NCBI GenBank assembly: GCA_037179515.1
Contig: JAXCGZ010017008.1
Location: forward strand, 1-64,000
DNA length: 64,000 nucleotides
Source: Halocaridina rubra
Lineage: Eukaryota > Arthropoda > Malacostraca > Decapoda > Atyidae
Direction of reading: 5' to 3'
Each line of letters starts with the position of its first letter. Position 1 is the first letter of the stretch. A program made the position numbers and the translations under genes. A model generated the notes under the pieces. It ran no database searches and was not told where the DNA came from. It saw nothing but the letters and a program-made list of their open reading frames with translations. Positions 1 to 12,094 of this stretch are shown piece by piece.

Positions 1-212
1 AAAGTTTGTATGCCTAGGTGAGTGTCTAGGGTTGTAAGAGCCATCACTCCAGGAGAAGTCTCTTGTGCTTGGACGGCGATAAGAGAGGTTTGTATCGTGT
101 CTCTTTCTGTAGTCTCGCATATAGGGGATTGTTCCATTTGCTCTTTGCTGTTTATTTTGGTATGACCATTGTTTGCTCCCACGAAATGGCTGGACACTTG
201 TGCCTGTAGGCC

Positions 213-215
<3 letters not shown>

Positions 216-263
<48 letters not shown>

Positions 264-266
264 GAG

Positions 267-299
<33 letters not shown>
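216..299. repeat. (GA)n microsatellite
   Basis: About 84 bp of GA dinucleotides with a few interruptions (aggaga). Confidence 0.97.
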
Positions 300-301
<2 letters not shown>

Positions 302-480
302 TTACCAACATTTCTTATGCTAGTAAGTTTTCAGTAATATTACCTTTTCTGATGTATATAAAAATCCACGTGTTTGTAATATTAAAATGATATCATTGTG
401 TTGTTAACAAACCTCCTGATATAAACGCTCCATGAAGTGTAGACTATGCTTTTCTTATATTATTTCCCCTTATTGGACTT

Positions 481-496
481 TATAATATATATATAT

Positions 497-546
<50 letters not shown>

Positions 547-550
547 TATA
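481..550. repeat. (TA)n microsatellite
   Basis: About 70 bp of TA with small phase slips, directly adjoining a SINE copy downstream. Confidence 0.95.
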
Positions 551-712
551 GGTAACTCGGTGATAGTGCTCGCAAGTCGAGATGTGTCGAGCCTGACAAA
601 CGCGGTTTCGATCGCGCCGTTTATGAAGGGCATCCAGCCTTACTTTCAAGCTCCAACCTGTTGTGTCCACCCCCATTGAAAGTGGGACGAATTGTCACAC
701 GTAAAGCGTCAA
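551..712 (+). mobile_element. tRNA-derived SINE, GGGCATCCAGC-tail family
   Basis: The tail has AAGGGCATCCAGCC, CAAGCTCCAACCTGT, GTCCACCCCCATT and a TGTCACACGTAAAGCGTCAAA end. The head contains gtttcgatcgcgcc in box B position. Same orientation and order as copies at 1272, 42160, 54455 and 56981. Confidence 0.75.
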
Positions 713-1271
713 AATAGTCTATATTTATTTATTCTTCGTTGTTTTTGAAACAGCTATTTTTGCCAGACCTGTGCCTCAGTTCTAACAACTATAGAAAACA
801 AATCTTCTCTCGCATTTTTTTACTAACGCTAAGATTGATTGATTTGTCAAAATATTTGTTGTACAAGAAATATAAAGATTGCAAAAATAATGTGCTGTAA
901 TCATATGCCTGTTGTCGCTATTTTGACTAATGCTAAGATTGATTGATTTGTCAAAGTATAAGTTTGAATGTCCATTAAATTTTAATTTATAATAAGGGAA
1001 TAAAGCATTTATTGTGCAGGAAATTATAAAGATTGCATAAATACTTAATGTTCAGTACTAATTTGTGTATGAGCTGAAGCGCCTGCGTACACATGTTCCT
1101 GTGTATAGATATTGGAATTATGTTTTCCCGGATGCATCTAACTTTGCATGGTGTCACATAAGAGTAATAAGGTTTAAATAAGTGAAGAATCATGCATTTC
1201 ATTAAGTGCCCTTGGGAGGTATTCATCTTGAATTAGGGTTTTTCGATGTTTATCAAATCGTACAGTATGCA
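713..1271. other. No recognisable feature
   Basis: AT-rich sequence with no coding signal. A short passage (aatgctaagattgattgatttgtcaaa) occurs twice, near 828 and 929, as a local duplication. Confidence 0.5.
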
Positions 1272-1432
1272 CTACGTCGTAGTGTAGTGGTTAGAATGCT
1301 TGCCCCAGGAGGTAACGGCAAAGCGATCTAGCACACGGCGGGGCGTTAGGAAGGGCATCCAGCTTCAGTTCTGTGCCACAGTGCCACACTGTCTGCGTCC
1401 AACCTTTTAATGGAGATTAATAGTGACAGAAA
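1272..1432 (+). mobile_element. tRNA-derived SINE, GGGCATCCAGC-tail family
   Basis: The head GTAGTGTAGTGGTTAGAAT resembles a tRNA A-box region. The tail has gttaggaagggcatccagc, gtctgcgtccaacc, aatggagattaatagtgaca and an A-rich end at 1428-1448. Confidence 0.8.
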
Positions 1433-1624
1433 AAATAAAAAAAAAACTATAAAGATATTTATGTGAGGTTGTAATGTTTAATATATTAACGATCAGCCAT
1501 TCATTTGATGAAGGTCTGTTGGGTTAGTCTTTTGATATTGTGTTTTCTGGGTTTATCTAATGCTGCAAGGTGTTTTTGGGGATTTTATGTGTGTGCATAT
1601 TGGTGAAAATGTTTAACACGGTTC

Positions 1625-1753
<129 letters not shown>

Positions 1754-1834
1754 GTAGCGACTAATTACGAGAAATGCGAGCATGAGAATGAGCGCATAAA
1801 GCTACATAAACTCATGTTGTGTGATGTTCTCTCT

Positions 1835-2770
1835 CGGATATGGCCCTCTCCTAACCCTCCCATCCCCATCTCTTCTCTCCCTCCGTTGCCTCTCCCCCTC
1901 TCCATCTCCATCCCCCATTTTCTCCCTCCCCCTTGCTCATATTTATTTTTATGTGTCCTCTTTCCTGCCCAAAAGATGTTCCTATGTTTCATGACTCTGC
2001 GTCCTGATCTCGGCTGGCCGCTTACATTTGGGGGAGGGGGGGTCTCCTCCCTCTTCGTCCCCCCCTTTCCCACGACCTCTATCTCTCCTTCTCTTGTTCT
2101 CCATCCACAACTTTCCTCCATTTTTATCTACCCATATTCATGTTTTTTCCTCCATCTCTCTCTCATTATGCTATCTACCTCGATAAATCACCTTTCTCCA
2201 TCTTTCTATCCATCTACCTCCATCCACCTTTTTTCTATCTCGCAATATACCTCCATTTATCCCCTTCCTCCATCTCTATCCACCTCCATTATTATTCTTA
2301 TTATCTATCCTCACTCAGATAATCTTTCTTCCGCCGCCTTCCGTTCATCCCAGACCCTTTTCCACGGCCTAAACATTTATCTCCCATCCCCTCCACCTCT
2401 ATTTTTTTTATCTTCCTTTCCACTATCTCCATCGCTCTTCCATTTCCCATCTTCTATTCTTCGTCATTTCCCTCTCTTCTATCCTACCCCTGTGTCATCT
2501 CTATCTCCCACCTACATTCCTTTCTACCATCCTCCAGTCTCCCTCTACTTTCATCATCCCTATCCCTCCTATTCTCCCCTTCTTCATTTCCTTCCTGCCA
2601 CGTTCATCCTCGATTCTTCCATTCGTCTCTCATCCCTCTCCCTCTCTTCTTTCCCCGTCTCCCATCTCCCTCTTCCATTTCTTACTCCCCCTCTCCGCAT
2701 TTCCCTCTCCCGGTCCTTTCCCCTCTCCCATTTCTCCCTCCCTCTCCCTCCTTTCTCCCTCTCCACGGCG
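1835..2770. repeat. ~0.9-kb polypyrimidine-rich tract
   Basis: The + strand is overwhelmingly C and T (tctccatctcc-like words), with purines only as short interruptions. It is long enough to leave a 334-residue open frame rich in Ser, Pro, Leu and Phe, which is a composition artefact. Such mirror-like tracts can form triplex DNA. Confidence 0.85.
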
Positions 2771-3206
2771 CATTTTAAAAGCTTAAAACGGGTTGTATTT
2801 TTTAATGTTGAGACGTAAATAGGCCATTGGGGGATACTCTTAGAACTTGCAGATTTTTTTTTCTAAGGGACTTATCGTAAGTTAATGGAATGGGAGTTTA
2901 GAGGAATGGCTGCAGTTTAGAGGTTCGTGCTTATTTTCGTGTCTGAGCTCATGATACGTATATTTCCACTCATGATTCATTCACTCACTTGATGATTTGG
3001 CAGTAGCTAGGAGAGGACAGACGCTACTAATGTCTCCTATGCAGTACCAGTGTCACTATGAATAGCTATACCTCGTGTAAGGTTTTGTCGTTTAAACTAG
3101 ACCCATCCTTAAAGAGACCGTGTTTGGGCTCTCGGGATGAACCACAAACTAAGAGAAATAGACATTTCATCAAATTAGACAAAACTTAAGTTCATACTTG
3201 ACACAT

Positions 3207-3256
<50 letters not shown>

Positions 3257-3285
3257 GCTCCGAGAATGGCCTTATTATGAAGTTA
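2771..3285. other. Mostly unique sequence with a (GA)n at 3211-3250
   Basis: No coding signal. A 40-bp (GA)n run lies at 3211-3250 and the words 'cttgacccatcctcagaga' and variants recur at about 3099, 3198 and 3478. Confidence 0.6.
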
Positions 3286-3417
3286 AAGCTAAGTTTAATC
3301 CCCATGATGAGGGTGGACACAGAAGATAGTTTAGTTAGGGAATTAAGGCTGGATGCCCCACGGTGGGCACAACACCCGAGTCGAATATTCTAACCACTCG
3401 GCTACCGTGTGGCCCAG
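3286..3417 (-). mobile_element. SINE, GGGCATCCAGC-tail family, inverted copy
   Basis: Reads inverted: aatccccatgatgagggtgga, then aattaaggctggatgcccc, then a head with gagtcgaatattctaaccact. Diverged. Confidence 0.7.
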
Positions 3418-3604
3418 CCTCAATCTAAGTATACATATCTGAATAAAAACGACATGATAAGTGTTTGCTTTCAGGTCATACTTGACCCATCCTCAGAGAT
3501 TAAAAGCTCTTGCTCTCTTTAGGTGGTTTTAGTATGGAACCCAAGCTAATCATGTCTATTTTTAGATATTTAAAAGGTAATACTTAAACCCCTCCTTTTT
3601 TTTT

Positions 3605-4986
3605 GGTGTTACTTTATATATAAATATTCCATTACTTCATTTGTGTTACTTTATATATAAATATGCCATTACTTCATTTGTGTTAATTTATATATAAATA
3701 TTCCATTACTTCACTTGTGTTACTTTATATATAAATATTCCATTACTTTATTTGTGTTACTTTGAATATAAATATTCCATTGCTTCATTTGTGTTACTTT
3801 ATATATAAATATTCCATTACTTCATTTGTGTTACTTTATATATAAATATTCCATTACTTCATTTGTGTTACTTTATATATAAATATTCCATTACTTCATT
3901 TGTGTTACTTTATATATACATATTCCATTACTTCATTTGTGTTACTTTATATATAAATATTCCATTACTTCATTTGTGTTACTTTATATATGCATATTCC
4001 ATTACTTCATTTGTGTTCCTTTATATATAAATATTCCATTACTTCATTTGTGTTACTTTATATATAAATATTCCATTACTTCATTTGTGTTACTTCATAT
4101 ATAAATATTCCATTACTTAATTTGTGTTACTTCATATATAAATATTCCATTACCTCATTTGTGTTACTTTATATATAAATATTCCATTACTTCATTTGTG
4201 TTACTTTATATATAAATATTCCATTACTTCATTTGTGTTACTTTATATATAAATATTCCATTACTTCATTTGTGTTACATTATATATAAATATTCCATTA
4301 CTTCATTTGTGTTCCTTTATATATAAATATTCCATTACTTCATTTGTGTTACTTTATATATAAATATTCCATTACTTCATTTGTGTTACTTTATATATAA
4401 ATATTCCATTACTTCATTTGTGTTACTTTATATATAAATATTCCATTACTTCATTTGTGTTACTTTATATATAAATATTCCTTTACTTCATTTGTGTTGC
4501 TTTATATATAAATATTCCATTACTTCATTTGTGTTACAGTATATATAAATATTCCATTACTTCATTTGTGTTACTTTATATATAAATATTCCATTACTTC
4601 ATTTGTGTTCCTTTATATATAAATATTCCATTACTTCATTTGTGTTACTTTATATATAAATATTCCATTACTTCATTTGTGTTACTTTATATATAAATAT
4701 TCCTTTACTTCATTTGTGTTGCTTTATATATAAATATTCCATTACTTCATTTGTGTTACAGTATATATAAATATTCCATTACTTCATTTGTGTTACTTTA
4801 TATATAAATATTCCATTACTTCATTTGTGTTCCTTTATATATAAATATTCCATTACTTCATTTGTGTTCCTTTATATATAAATATTCCATTACTTCATTT
4901 GTGTTACTTTATATATAAATATTCCATTACTTCATTTGTGTTACTTTATATATAAATATTCCATTACTTCATATACGAATATTCCG
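3605..4986. repeat. 37-bp minisatellite, about 37 copies
   Basis: The unit is TTACTTCATTTGTGTTACTT followed by TATATATAAATATTCCA (37 bp). Copies differ by point changes only (tgttcctt, tgttgctt, gttacagt), almost without indels. A run of six monomers holding the ordered variants 'cctttac', 'tgttgc', 'ttacagt', 'gttcctt' occurs twice exactly 222 bp apart (markers at 4479 and 4701), showing a higher-order duplication. Confidence 0.97.
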
Positions 4987-5037
4987 GGTGTTACAGTATC
5001 CTTTAGGCAGTGTTAGTTAAGAAAACTCTATCTTCCG

Positions 5038-5100
5038 TTTTATGTGACACAGACGGGTTGGATCTGGGGAATTGAGGCCAAATGTCTTACTCTTTACAGA
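5038..5100 (-). mobile_element. SINE tail fragment (GGGCATCCAGC family)
   Basis: Inverted tail remnant: gtgacacagacgggttggatc followed by aattgaggccaaatgtc. Confidence 0.5.
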
Positions 5101-5323
5101 AATAAGTCAGTAAAATCAAACCTTTAAATTACCTATCCATTAGGCTCATATTAATTTATTTATTATTAATTATGCATTTTAGTTATTTATTATTAATTAT
5201 GCATTTATTGTTTTTATTCATATTTATTATTTAATTATTTACTTCATTCTGTGATCTCAATTCTTGGCTTCATTAAGCAAATCCAAGTTGTAATAAACTT
5301 TTACTTTCAAGTTGTAAGTACAA

Positions 5324-5559
<236 letters not shown>

Positions 5560-5761
5560 CACACACAAACACCTGCCGACTGTGCATTCGTCATGCATAC
5601 TATTTTGGGGGAAGTGAGCATGCAAGATCTCTGAAACCTTTGGTCAAGGAAAGAAGGAAATTCTATTAAAAATTTAAATGGTCTTATGATGCAAGTGATG
5701 CGATAGGTGGCAGAATAGGAGATTTCTTACTGAACCCCATGGCAAAAGAAGAACATATCTC

Positions 5762-5935
5762 ATTTGCACTGTGGTTAACCCAATCATTGTGCTGGCCCTT
5801 TATCCTCAAGGAGCTGAGATGGGAGATATTGGCTCAATTAGCTTTCTGGTGAATGAGAATGCTCTGACTCGGCCACTCCCCTTACCGGTGGGATTCCGGC
5901 CAGAGTATATGTATGCAAATAAGGTGCACTTTGTA
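5762..5935. repeat. Dispersed repeat (CTCTGACTCGGCCACTCCC family)
   Basis: Shares ctttatcctcaaggagctgag, a middle with gaatgctctgactcg, and gccactccccttaccggtggg with copies at 28755 and 29035 and with shorter pieces at 6503, 10108 and 24228. A 78-codon open frame here is a by-product. Confidence 0.65.
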
Positions 5936-6233
5936 GCCAACAACTGGAATTGGGCGGCTCATGGGCGTGACTCATATCTCATGGGCGCTCAACACTTTAA
6001 GGCTTGAAGCCCATTCATCAAAAGGGGGGAGGGCACTTTATACACTTTATTTATTTATTTATTTAATTAATTATTTATTTATGTGTGTGTTTAATTAGTT
6101 GGAACAAAATATTGTTTCCCTTGAATATGTCATAGTATCCTGCAGTACTCCAAGGATTTATTTCAACTTTTCTTGAAGGATCTCTGTATCCTCCATGCGT
6201 CATCATCATCGTCTCCTTCATTGTCATCATAAT

Positions 6234-6235
6234 CA

Positions 6236-6266
<31 letters not shown>

Positions 6267-6271
6267 TATTA

Positions 6272-6312
<41 letters not shown>

Positions 6313-6313
6313 T
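6234..6313. repeat. (ATT)n microsatellite before ankyrin exon
   Basis: About 80 bp of ATT with two interruptions, ending about 40 nt upstream of the acceptor at 6353. Confidence 0.96.
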
Positions 6314-6353
6314 CTTCTATTATTATTATATTCTTGTTTTTATTTAATTTCAG

Positions 6354-6443
6354 ACGGCTTTACACTGGGCAGCCAAACATGGACGTTCAGAGGTAGTCAA
6401 TCTATTGGCCGGAACGCACCACGTCGATATCAACGCCAGATCT
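6354..6443 (+). CDS. sowah: SOWAH exon: ankyrin repeat, first visible
   Basis: This 90-nt exon of 30 codons is phase 0 at both ends, bounded by tttcag before 6354 and gtgagt from 6444. It reads TALHWAAKHGRSEVV, then NLLAG and ends VDINARS. TALHWAAKHG is the canonical ankyrin start and is the SOWAH version, where a Tyr normally precedes the Thr. DINARS leads into the next repeat's GYTPLH. The Tyr and the earlier helix must come from an upstream exon not found here. An (ATT)n array ends about 40 nt before the acceptor, so the usual polypyrimidine tract is partly microsatellite. No alternative identity is likely. Confidence 0.93.
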
Positions 6444-6558
6444 GTGAGTTAAGATTCTCTCCCATTATTGTTATTATTAATTCCAAATAGTCAGATTATT
6501 TTGTCTTGACTCAGCCACTCCCCTTATAAGGGGAAAAATGGTACAAGTATATAGATAG

Positions 6559-6559
<1 letters not shown>

Positions 6560-6642
<83 letters not shown>

Positions 6643-6697
6643 ATTAATCCCTGCTGTGATGAGGCTCAATTTCCTTGCCTTTTTAGTCATTGCTTGT

Positions 6698-6758
<61 letters not shown>
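6560..6758. repeat. Inverted pair of ATT arrays
   Basis: (ATT)n at 6560-6641 and its complement (AAT)n at 6700-6758 face each other across about 58 bp, a potential long hairpin. Confidence 0.93.
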
Positions 6759-6761
<3 letters not shown>

Positions 6762-7559
6762 TCCTCATTATTCATTCAGATATATATCTCAAATGTTTAC
6801 TACGAGAAGTGTTGTGCTTGTTTGTATTGTTTGCTTGGACACACTTTTTAAAACAAATATATGTGTTTTGTATTAACAGAAAATTTAATCATAAACTTCA
6901 TTATATAGGAACTCTCTAAATTTGTTTTGAATATTATGTAGTTTGGTTCTTATTTAAAAGATATATTTTTATTTGCACACTTTCATATATATATTTTTTT
7001 TTCAGAATTTTTATGAATTTCAAAGTTTGTTTTCACTTACTTTATGTATTTCGTAATTCTTTTTTTTCATACTTTTATTCATTTAATTTTTTTATTTTCT
7101 TTTAATTTTCTATTAATTAATACATACTTTTTTTTCTAAATGTTTGATAATTGTTCTTGACTTATGAGTTGAAATAAGAGTCTTAAAAAAGCCCAGGTAT
7201 CTTATAAACACACACTTAAGTAACTCCTTAGTTGAATGAATGCGTACATACATACACATTCATAGATACATACTTAAATGAATACGTACATACATAAGCA
7301 TTCCTAGATGTATTTTTCCCTCCATCCATCCAGCTATACATACATACATACATATATGCAAGTTCAACGCATTAAAAGTTATGTTCATTGTATGAAAATA
7401 GTAACATACAAATATATGACACTTGATAGCACACCAAACGAAAAAAATTATAATTTAGGAACTTGTATTGGAATATTTTCTCACCTAATGTACGTCCATC
7501 ATTTTAAGTGTCATGAACTTGTATGTCATTCCATTCATGACATGACAGAGGATGTGTTT

Positions 7560-7745
7560 TCGTGTCATATCTACACTGAATATTCTTTCATTTTCTATAC
7601 ACATCTCTTATTATCCTTTCACATCTGACAAGCACAACACTCCCCATTTATGCTTCTCTTAGCTGTAAGTTTTCTTCGGGCCAGGCCCGATGAGGAAATT
7701 TTTCTCTGCCCGTCCTGATGTCACGCTCATAAACAAAAAATTATG
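7560..7745 (+). mobile_element. LINE 3'-end fragment
   Basis: Contains acatctgacaagcacaacac, gggccaggcccgatgagg and tctgcccgtcctgatgtcac, the direct-strand form of the 3' end found inverted at 15266, 21270 and 57355. Confidence 0.65.
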
Positions 7746-7810
7746 ACATATGAATTATGTGACTTGCACATTCAGTAGTTATATAAAGGCACTTTTTGTT
7801 CAGCAAGTCT

Positions 7811-7915
<105 letters not shown>

Positions 7916-8079
7916 CTTGCCCATCCTACTATCCCTTCCTTCTAATGCTCCGTAGCACGAAAAATTATAGGAGGATGAGTTTGTTTGCCCCTAGCTCCCT
8001 TGTCTCTATTAGTTGGTTGTTGTGAAACGAACTGAACATTAAGATGAAATATATTCTCCTACTTACAATGTATATCACT

Positions 8080-8300
8080 TTTAGTTGTGTCTTATGGCAC
8101 GGAAGGAATAGATAGTGTGCTTTATCACCAATCCGCTGATACCTATCGCTTTTAGTCGCCTACGACATGCAGGGAATTCGAGGGTGAAATGGTTTCATCT
8201 ACGCATCAGGGATATCCCCGTTAGTCTTTTGCGATGACTAGTGACTCGAAGGGAATAAGAGGGTGAATATTTTCAGTATATTCAACCCACTACATCATCA
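8080..8300 (+). repeat. Dispersed repeat (GACATGCAGGGAATTCGAG family)
   Basis: Contains cttttagtcgcctacgacat and gcagggaattcgagggtg; related sequence at 23590-23820 has catgcagggaatacgaggg. Wide-spread invertebrate repeats carry similar text, but class is not assigned. Confidence 0.5.
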
Positions 8301-8471
8301 ATTAACATAATATAATTATTAGAATTATGATTGTTCTCAATTATGTTTTTTGCTTCTATGTGTATTTTACCTTTTTAAATTAACAGAATTAATATTTAAA
8401 AAAATTTTAGGATTGAACAGTACTCTATTAGTACTTTTGGATTATTCCTTTCTATTATATTTCTTATTGTA

Positions 8472-8589
<118 letters not shown>

Positions 8590-9217
8590 CTTATTGTGGT
8601 TTTCGTAAATGCTTACTATCGCAGCCCCATCATGTTGATAATTGAGGGAATATCTATAACGTAAAACTCTCTTTCCTAATTAGGTTTAATTAAGCTTTCC
8701 CTCCAGCCCTTACCTATAACCTATTTAATATCTTTTAGCAAAATGGTTAAAAATTACTCGAAAAAAAGTGTGTAAAGCAGATTTTGGCGCTCGTGTCGGG
8801 TGTGAAAGTAAACATATACGAGTACTATTTATTATAGTTTGTTGTCTAGCTCACTCTCTGGTTAGGTTAGGTTAGCTTAGGTCTAGTTTGGTTTGGCTAT
8901 GTTAGTCTTACTGAGGTAGATCGCACATGATAGTAGCCCCCACTACGGTTAGTTTTTTCTTCTATAAACTGCCACATGCATGTATTGATAATAATCCCAT
9001 TTTTATTTCACGATTTCATAATCTCGTCACTGATGATGTGTCTCCTCTTGTCTTCTCTCCATTGACGTGTCTTTTTCTTCTGTTTCACCAGAATGGGGTA
9101 AGTACTCCTACGTACACATATATTTTGTGTTTGTTTCTTGTTTTACCGGCCTTACAAAATGCATGTTTAAGATATTTTATATTTAATACATGAAAGAAAC
9201 TATTTTTTAATATTTTG

Positions 9218-9218
<1 letters not shown>

Positions 9219-9287
<69 letters not shown>
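9219..9287. repeat. (TA)n microsatellite
   Basis: About 69 bp of TA adjoining a tRNA-like fold-back element. Confidence 0.96.
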
Positions 9288-9289
<2 letters not shown>

Positions 9290-9424
9290 TCCTAATCAGG
9301 ATTCGAACCTACAATACATTTGGCAGTCCATCAACGTGCATAATGCGCTACCGATTGCAATCACATAGATGGATTGTCATTACATTGTAAGTTCGAGGCT
9401 TGGCCAGGGGTAGAAAGGTTTTAT
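9288..9424. mobile_element. tRNA-like fold-back element
   Basis: The minus strand reads like a tRNA-derived head with ggtagcgcattatgc (A-box region) and ggttcgaatcc (perfect B box). The plus strand then runs back as attgtaagttcgaggcttgg. Same arrangement as 49675 and 61600. Confidence 0.55.
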
Positions 9425-9464
9425 GTTTACACAGAATTTGTTTATTTGGCTCATATATATGTTT

Positions 9465-9466
<2 letters not shown>

Positions 9467-9525
<59 letters not shown>

Positions 9526-9527
9526 TC

Positions 9528-9561
<34 letters not shown>
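9467..9561. repeat. (ATT)n microsatellite
   Basis: About 95 bp of ATT with one interruption. Confidence 0.97.
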
Positions 9562-9562
<1 letters not shown>

Positions 9563-10414
9563 GTACAGAGTGCACCGTCATTAAAATAAGACATTTTTGC
9601 TTAATCTTTTCAAGGATGAGGTAGGGATAGTAGTGGTATTCTCTGTCACTTCGCCCTCTACTGTTGTACCTTAAATACACTTACAACTTGCTATGATACA
9701 GGATGTACCGTTAAGGGCTAAACAGACGATCAATATTACTGACAGTATTTCCTGTACTGTCATTATTACTGTCGGTGTGTCCATCATATGGACGTAGTAG
9801 TTCACACCAATAGAAGTGTCAGTATTTTACTGACAGTAATAATAATCGTCTGTACCCCCCTTTAGGAGGACATGAAATTTAACTTGGCCCTGTTAGAGGT
9901 GTGGTATTGATAATCGGGATGTATGTCATTCACAGACTCATGTTGCACTATAAAAAGAATTAATATTTGCTGTCATACAACGAATTTATGATACAGTATG
10001 TATACCGTGGGGGAGGAATATATAGCTTAATAGTGGTATCTTTTGTCTGTTAACACTACTATTGTACAATAAATTGAGTTCAGATTTTCTGTACGACAGT
10101 ATTTATTGCTTTGGTTCTGCCAACCCCCGTATAAGGGGGATTATGGCTCTTATATGTTGAGCTATGGAAGTAGCCTTAGGAGGAATTATCTTTCCTAGGC
10201 ATACAAGGAGTGTATAAGGAACAGCAGGGGTGTCTGACGTCTCTTGGCCAACTCGTATTGTACCATAGATAAATCTAGCTATGGTACAGCATCTTGGTAT
10301 AGCATGTACTGTCACTAAAAATGAAATATGTTCAGGACAATAGTGGCGTCTGTCGTCCCCTAACCTCTTGCCGAATGTATTTAGCTAATGATATACAGTT
10401 GGAATTGGTATTCT
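9562..10414. other. Intronic sequence with local repeats
   Basis: No coding frame. The phrase 'gatacagtatgtaccgttaa' and similar 'tgtaccataga' words recur at roughly 9700, 9990 and 10260, suggesting an old diverged tandem. A palindromic passage around 9745-9850 reads tattactgacagta and returns as tactgacagtaataat. Confidence 0.45.
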
Positions 10415-10430
10415 AGTGATGGGATCCATT

Positions 10431-10629
10431 GTAGTCGCTGTGGCTCAGTCGGTAGCGTCTCCGACTCTGAGGCGTCAGGTCGAGGGTTCGCGCCCCGTCA
10501 CGGTCTAAGGTTAGCAAAGGCATGCACTCAGCGTAAGGATTACATCTGCCGAAACAAGTCCTTCGCAAGAAGGCAACCGTCCTAGCCCTTGGTAGATAAG
10601 GGAGTCCGTGACGTAAAACCGGAACGGAA
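10431..10629 (+). mobile_element. Full-length tRNA-derived SINE with 16-bp TSD
   Basis: The head has A box TGGCTCAGTCGG, which fits TRGCNNAGYNGG, and B box region GGGTTCGCGCC. The body reads ggttagcaaaggcatgcact, acatctgccgaaacaagtcc and gtccgtgacgtaaaaccgg. The direct repeat agtgatgggatccatt flanks it at 10415-10430 and 10630-10645 (16/16), the mark of LINE-driven target-primed insertion. Confidence 0.92.
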
Positions 10630-10762
10630 AGTGATGGGATCCATTACATTATCTCAGGCTTGATATTAGACATGCCTGTCTTTATCCTGTTTTCAATCTA
10701 TCCGAAATATGCGAGTATATATTTATTTTTTCCCTAGCTATGCTCTCATAAAATTGCTAATA

Positions 10763-10763
<1 letters not shown>

Positions 10764-10808
<45 letters not shown>

Positions 10809-10810
10809 AT

Positions 10811-10850
<40 letters not shown>

Positions 10851-10961
10851 TAGTTTTGATATTAGTAGTAGTAATAGTAGTAGTAGAAGTAGTGTATTTA
10901 CTGCTGTCGTTATTAATAATACTAAATATTTCCTTACACTCCGTAGGAATAATAAAAATTC

Positions 10962-11024
<63 letters not shown>
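10764..11024. repeat. ATT and AGT trinucleotide arrays
   Basis: (ATT)n 10764-10806, (AGT)n 10811-10850 with further AGT words to 10893, then (ATT)n 10963-11024. Confidence 0.95.
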
Positions 11025-11027
<3 letters not shown>

Positions 11028-11243
11028 TTAGTGTCATAATCACCATCATTATTATTGTAAATATTGCATGAGCTGCATAATGTTTGTTTTCAGTATTGAT
11101 TAATTATGAATGTTCAGACCAATGAATTTTGAAATTCCGGAAGCTTTACTGTAGTTTGAGAATACATTACTTAGGTAGTCTTACGTTGTGTAAGTGTGTA
11201 TTTGCCATCTCTATGGAGTAATATTTTCTTTGTTCCTCGTATA

Positions 11244-11422
11244 AAGGGCGGTTTACACGGTCAAACGGTTCGTCGAACGCGGTTCGACAGACAAGTGTTT
11301 GAAGTGATGTTCGAACGTGTGAACGGGGTTCCGTGTTCGACAACCAAACGTTCGAACATCACTTCAAACACTTGTCTGTCGAACCGCGTTCGACGAACCG
11401 TTTGACCGCGTAAACCGCCCTT
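11244..11422. mobile_element. Palindromic fold-back MITE (AAGGGCGGTTTACACGG ends)
   Basis: Begins aagggcggtttacacggtca and ends with its near-perfect complement cgtaaaccgccctt. The arms (about 80 bp each) meet around a short loop near 11320-11345. Total 179 bp. Homologous to 23968-24184 and to a broken end at 57917. Confidence 0.93.
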
Positions 11423-11449
11423 AACCGGTTTGTGATTTTGTATAGCCGA

Positions 11450-11530
11450 TTTGTGTCGCTATCAATCCCCTTTCAATTGGAGGTGGACGCAGACAGGTTG
11501 GAGCAGGAGGATTAAGGGATGGATTCTCTT
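11450..11530 (-). mobile_element. SINE tail fragment, inverted
   Basis: Reads caatcccctttcaattggag, gtggacgcagacaggttgga and ggattaagggatgg, the complement of the GGGCATCCAGC-family tail. Confidence 0.65.
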
Positions 11531-11594
11531 CCTCTTGTAGTATTTTAGCGTTATTATTCGCCCTTGCATTATTTTTTTTTTAGTTTGTCTGCAT

Positions 11595-11740
11595 CAGTTA
11601 GTCCTCATTTGAATGAGAGTAGACACAGTTTGTAACTGGGGGATTAAGGCTGAATGCCCTTCCTAACGCTCCGCGATAGGATCGAACACGAATCTGGTCG
11701 ACTCTGTAATTCCCGGCTTGCACGTTAGTATGATACTTCT
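11595..11740 (-). mobile_element. SINE, GGGCATCCAGC-tail family, inverted
   Basis: Reads tttgaatgagagtagacac, gattaaggctgaatgcccttcc and gatcgaacacgaatctggtc, with a weak B box in the head. Confidence 0.7.
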
Positions 11741-11787
11741 TTTTTTCTTAACTGTAAATGCTGAAGACTTGTGGGAGTTTTTTTTCT

Positions 11788-11906
11788 TGAGGTTAGCAAG
11801 GGCATGCACTCGGGGTAACGATTACATCTGCCAAAACAAGTCCTCGCAAGAAGGCAGCCGTCCTAGCCCTTGATAAAAAAGGGAGTATGTGACGTAAAAC
11901 CGGAAC
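11788..11906 (+). mobile_element. 5'-truncated tRNA-SINE (CGTAAAACCGGAAC tail)
   Basis: Body and tail only: gaggttagcaagggcatgca to gacgtaaaaccggaacc. It is followed within about 15 bp by a (TA)n(TG)n array. Confidence 0.85.
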
Positions 11907-11917
11907 CAAGCAACAAA

Positions 11918-12094
<177 letters not shown>

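Noticed and set aside
1814..2818. 334-codon open frame rich in Ser, Pro, Leu, Phe
   Set aside because: It lies in a C/T-dominated tract where stops are rare; no domain, no splice context, and opposite-strand frames are equally open.
3605..4986. CRISPR-like array
   Set aside because: 37-bp units are contiguous, with no spacers; it is a eukaryotic minisatellite.
5771..6007. 78-codon ORF
   Set aside because: Falls in a dispersed repeat with copies at 28755 and 29035 that do not keep the frame.
10431..10510. tRNA gene
   Set aside because: A and B boxes are present but there is no acceptor-stem pairing or cloverleaf; the sequence continues into a SINE body with target duplications.
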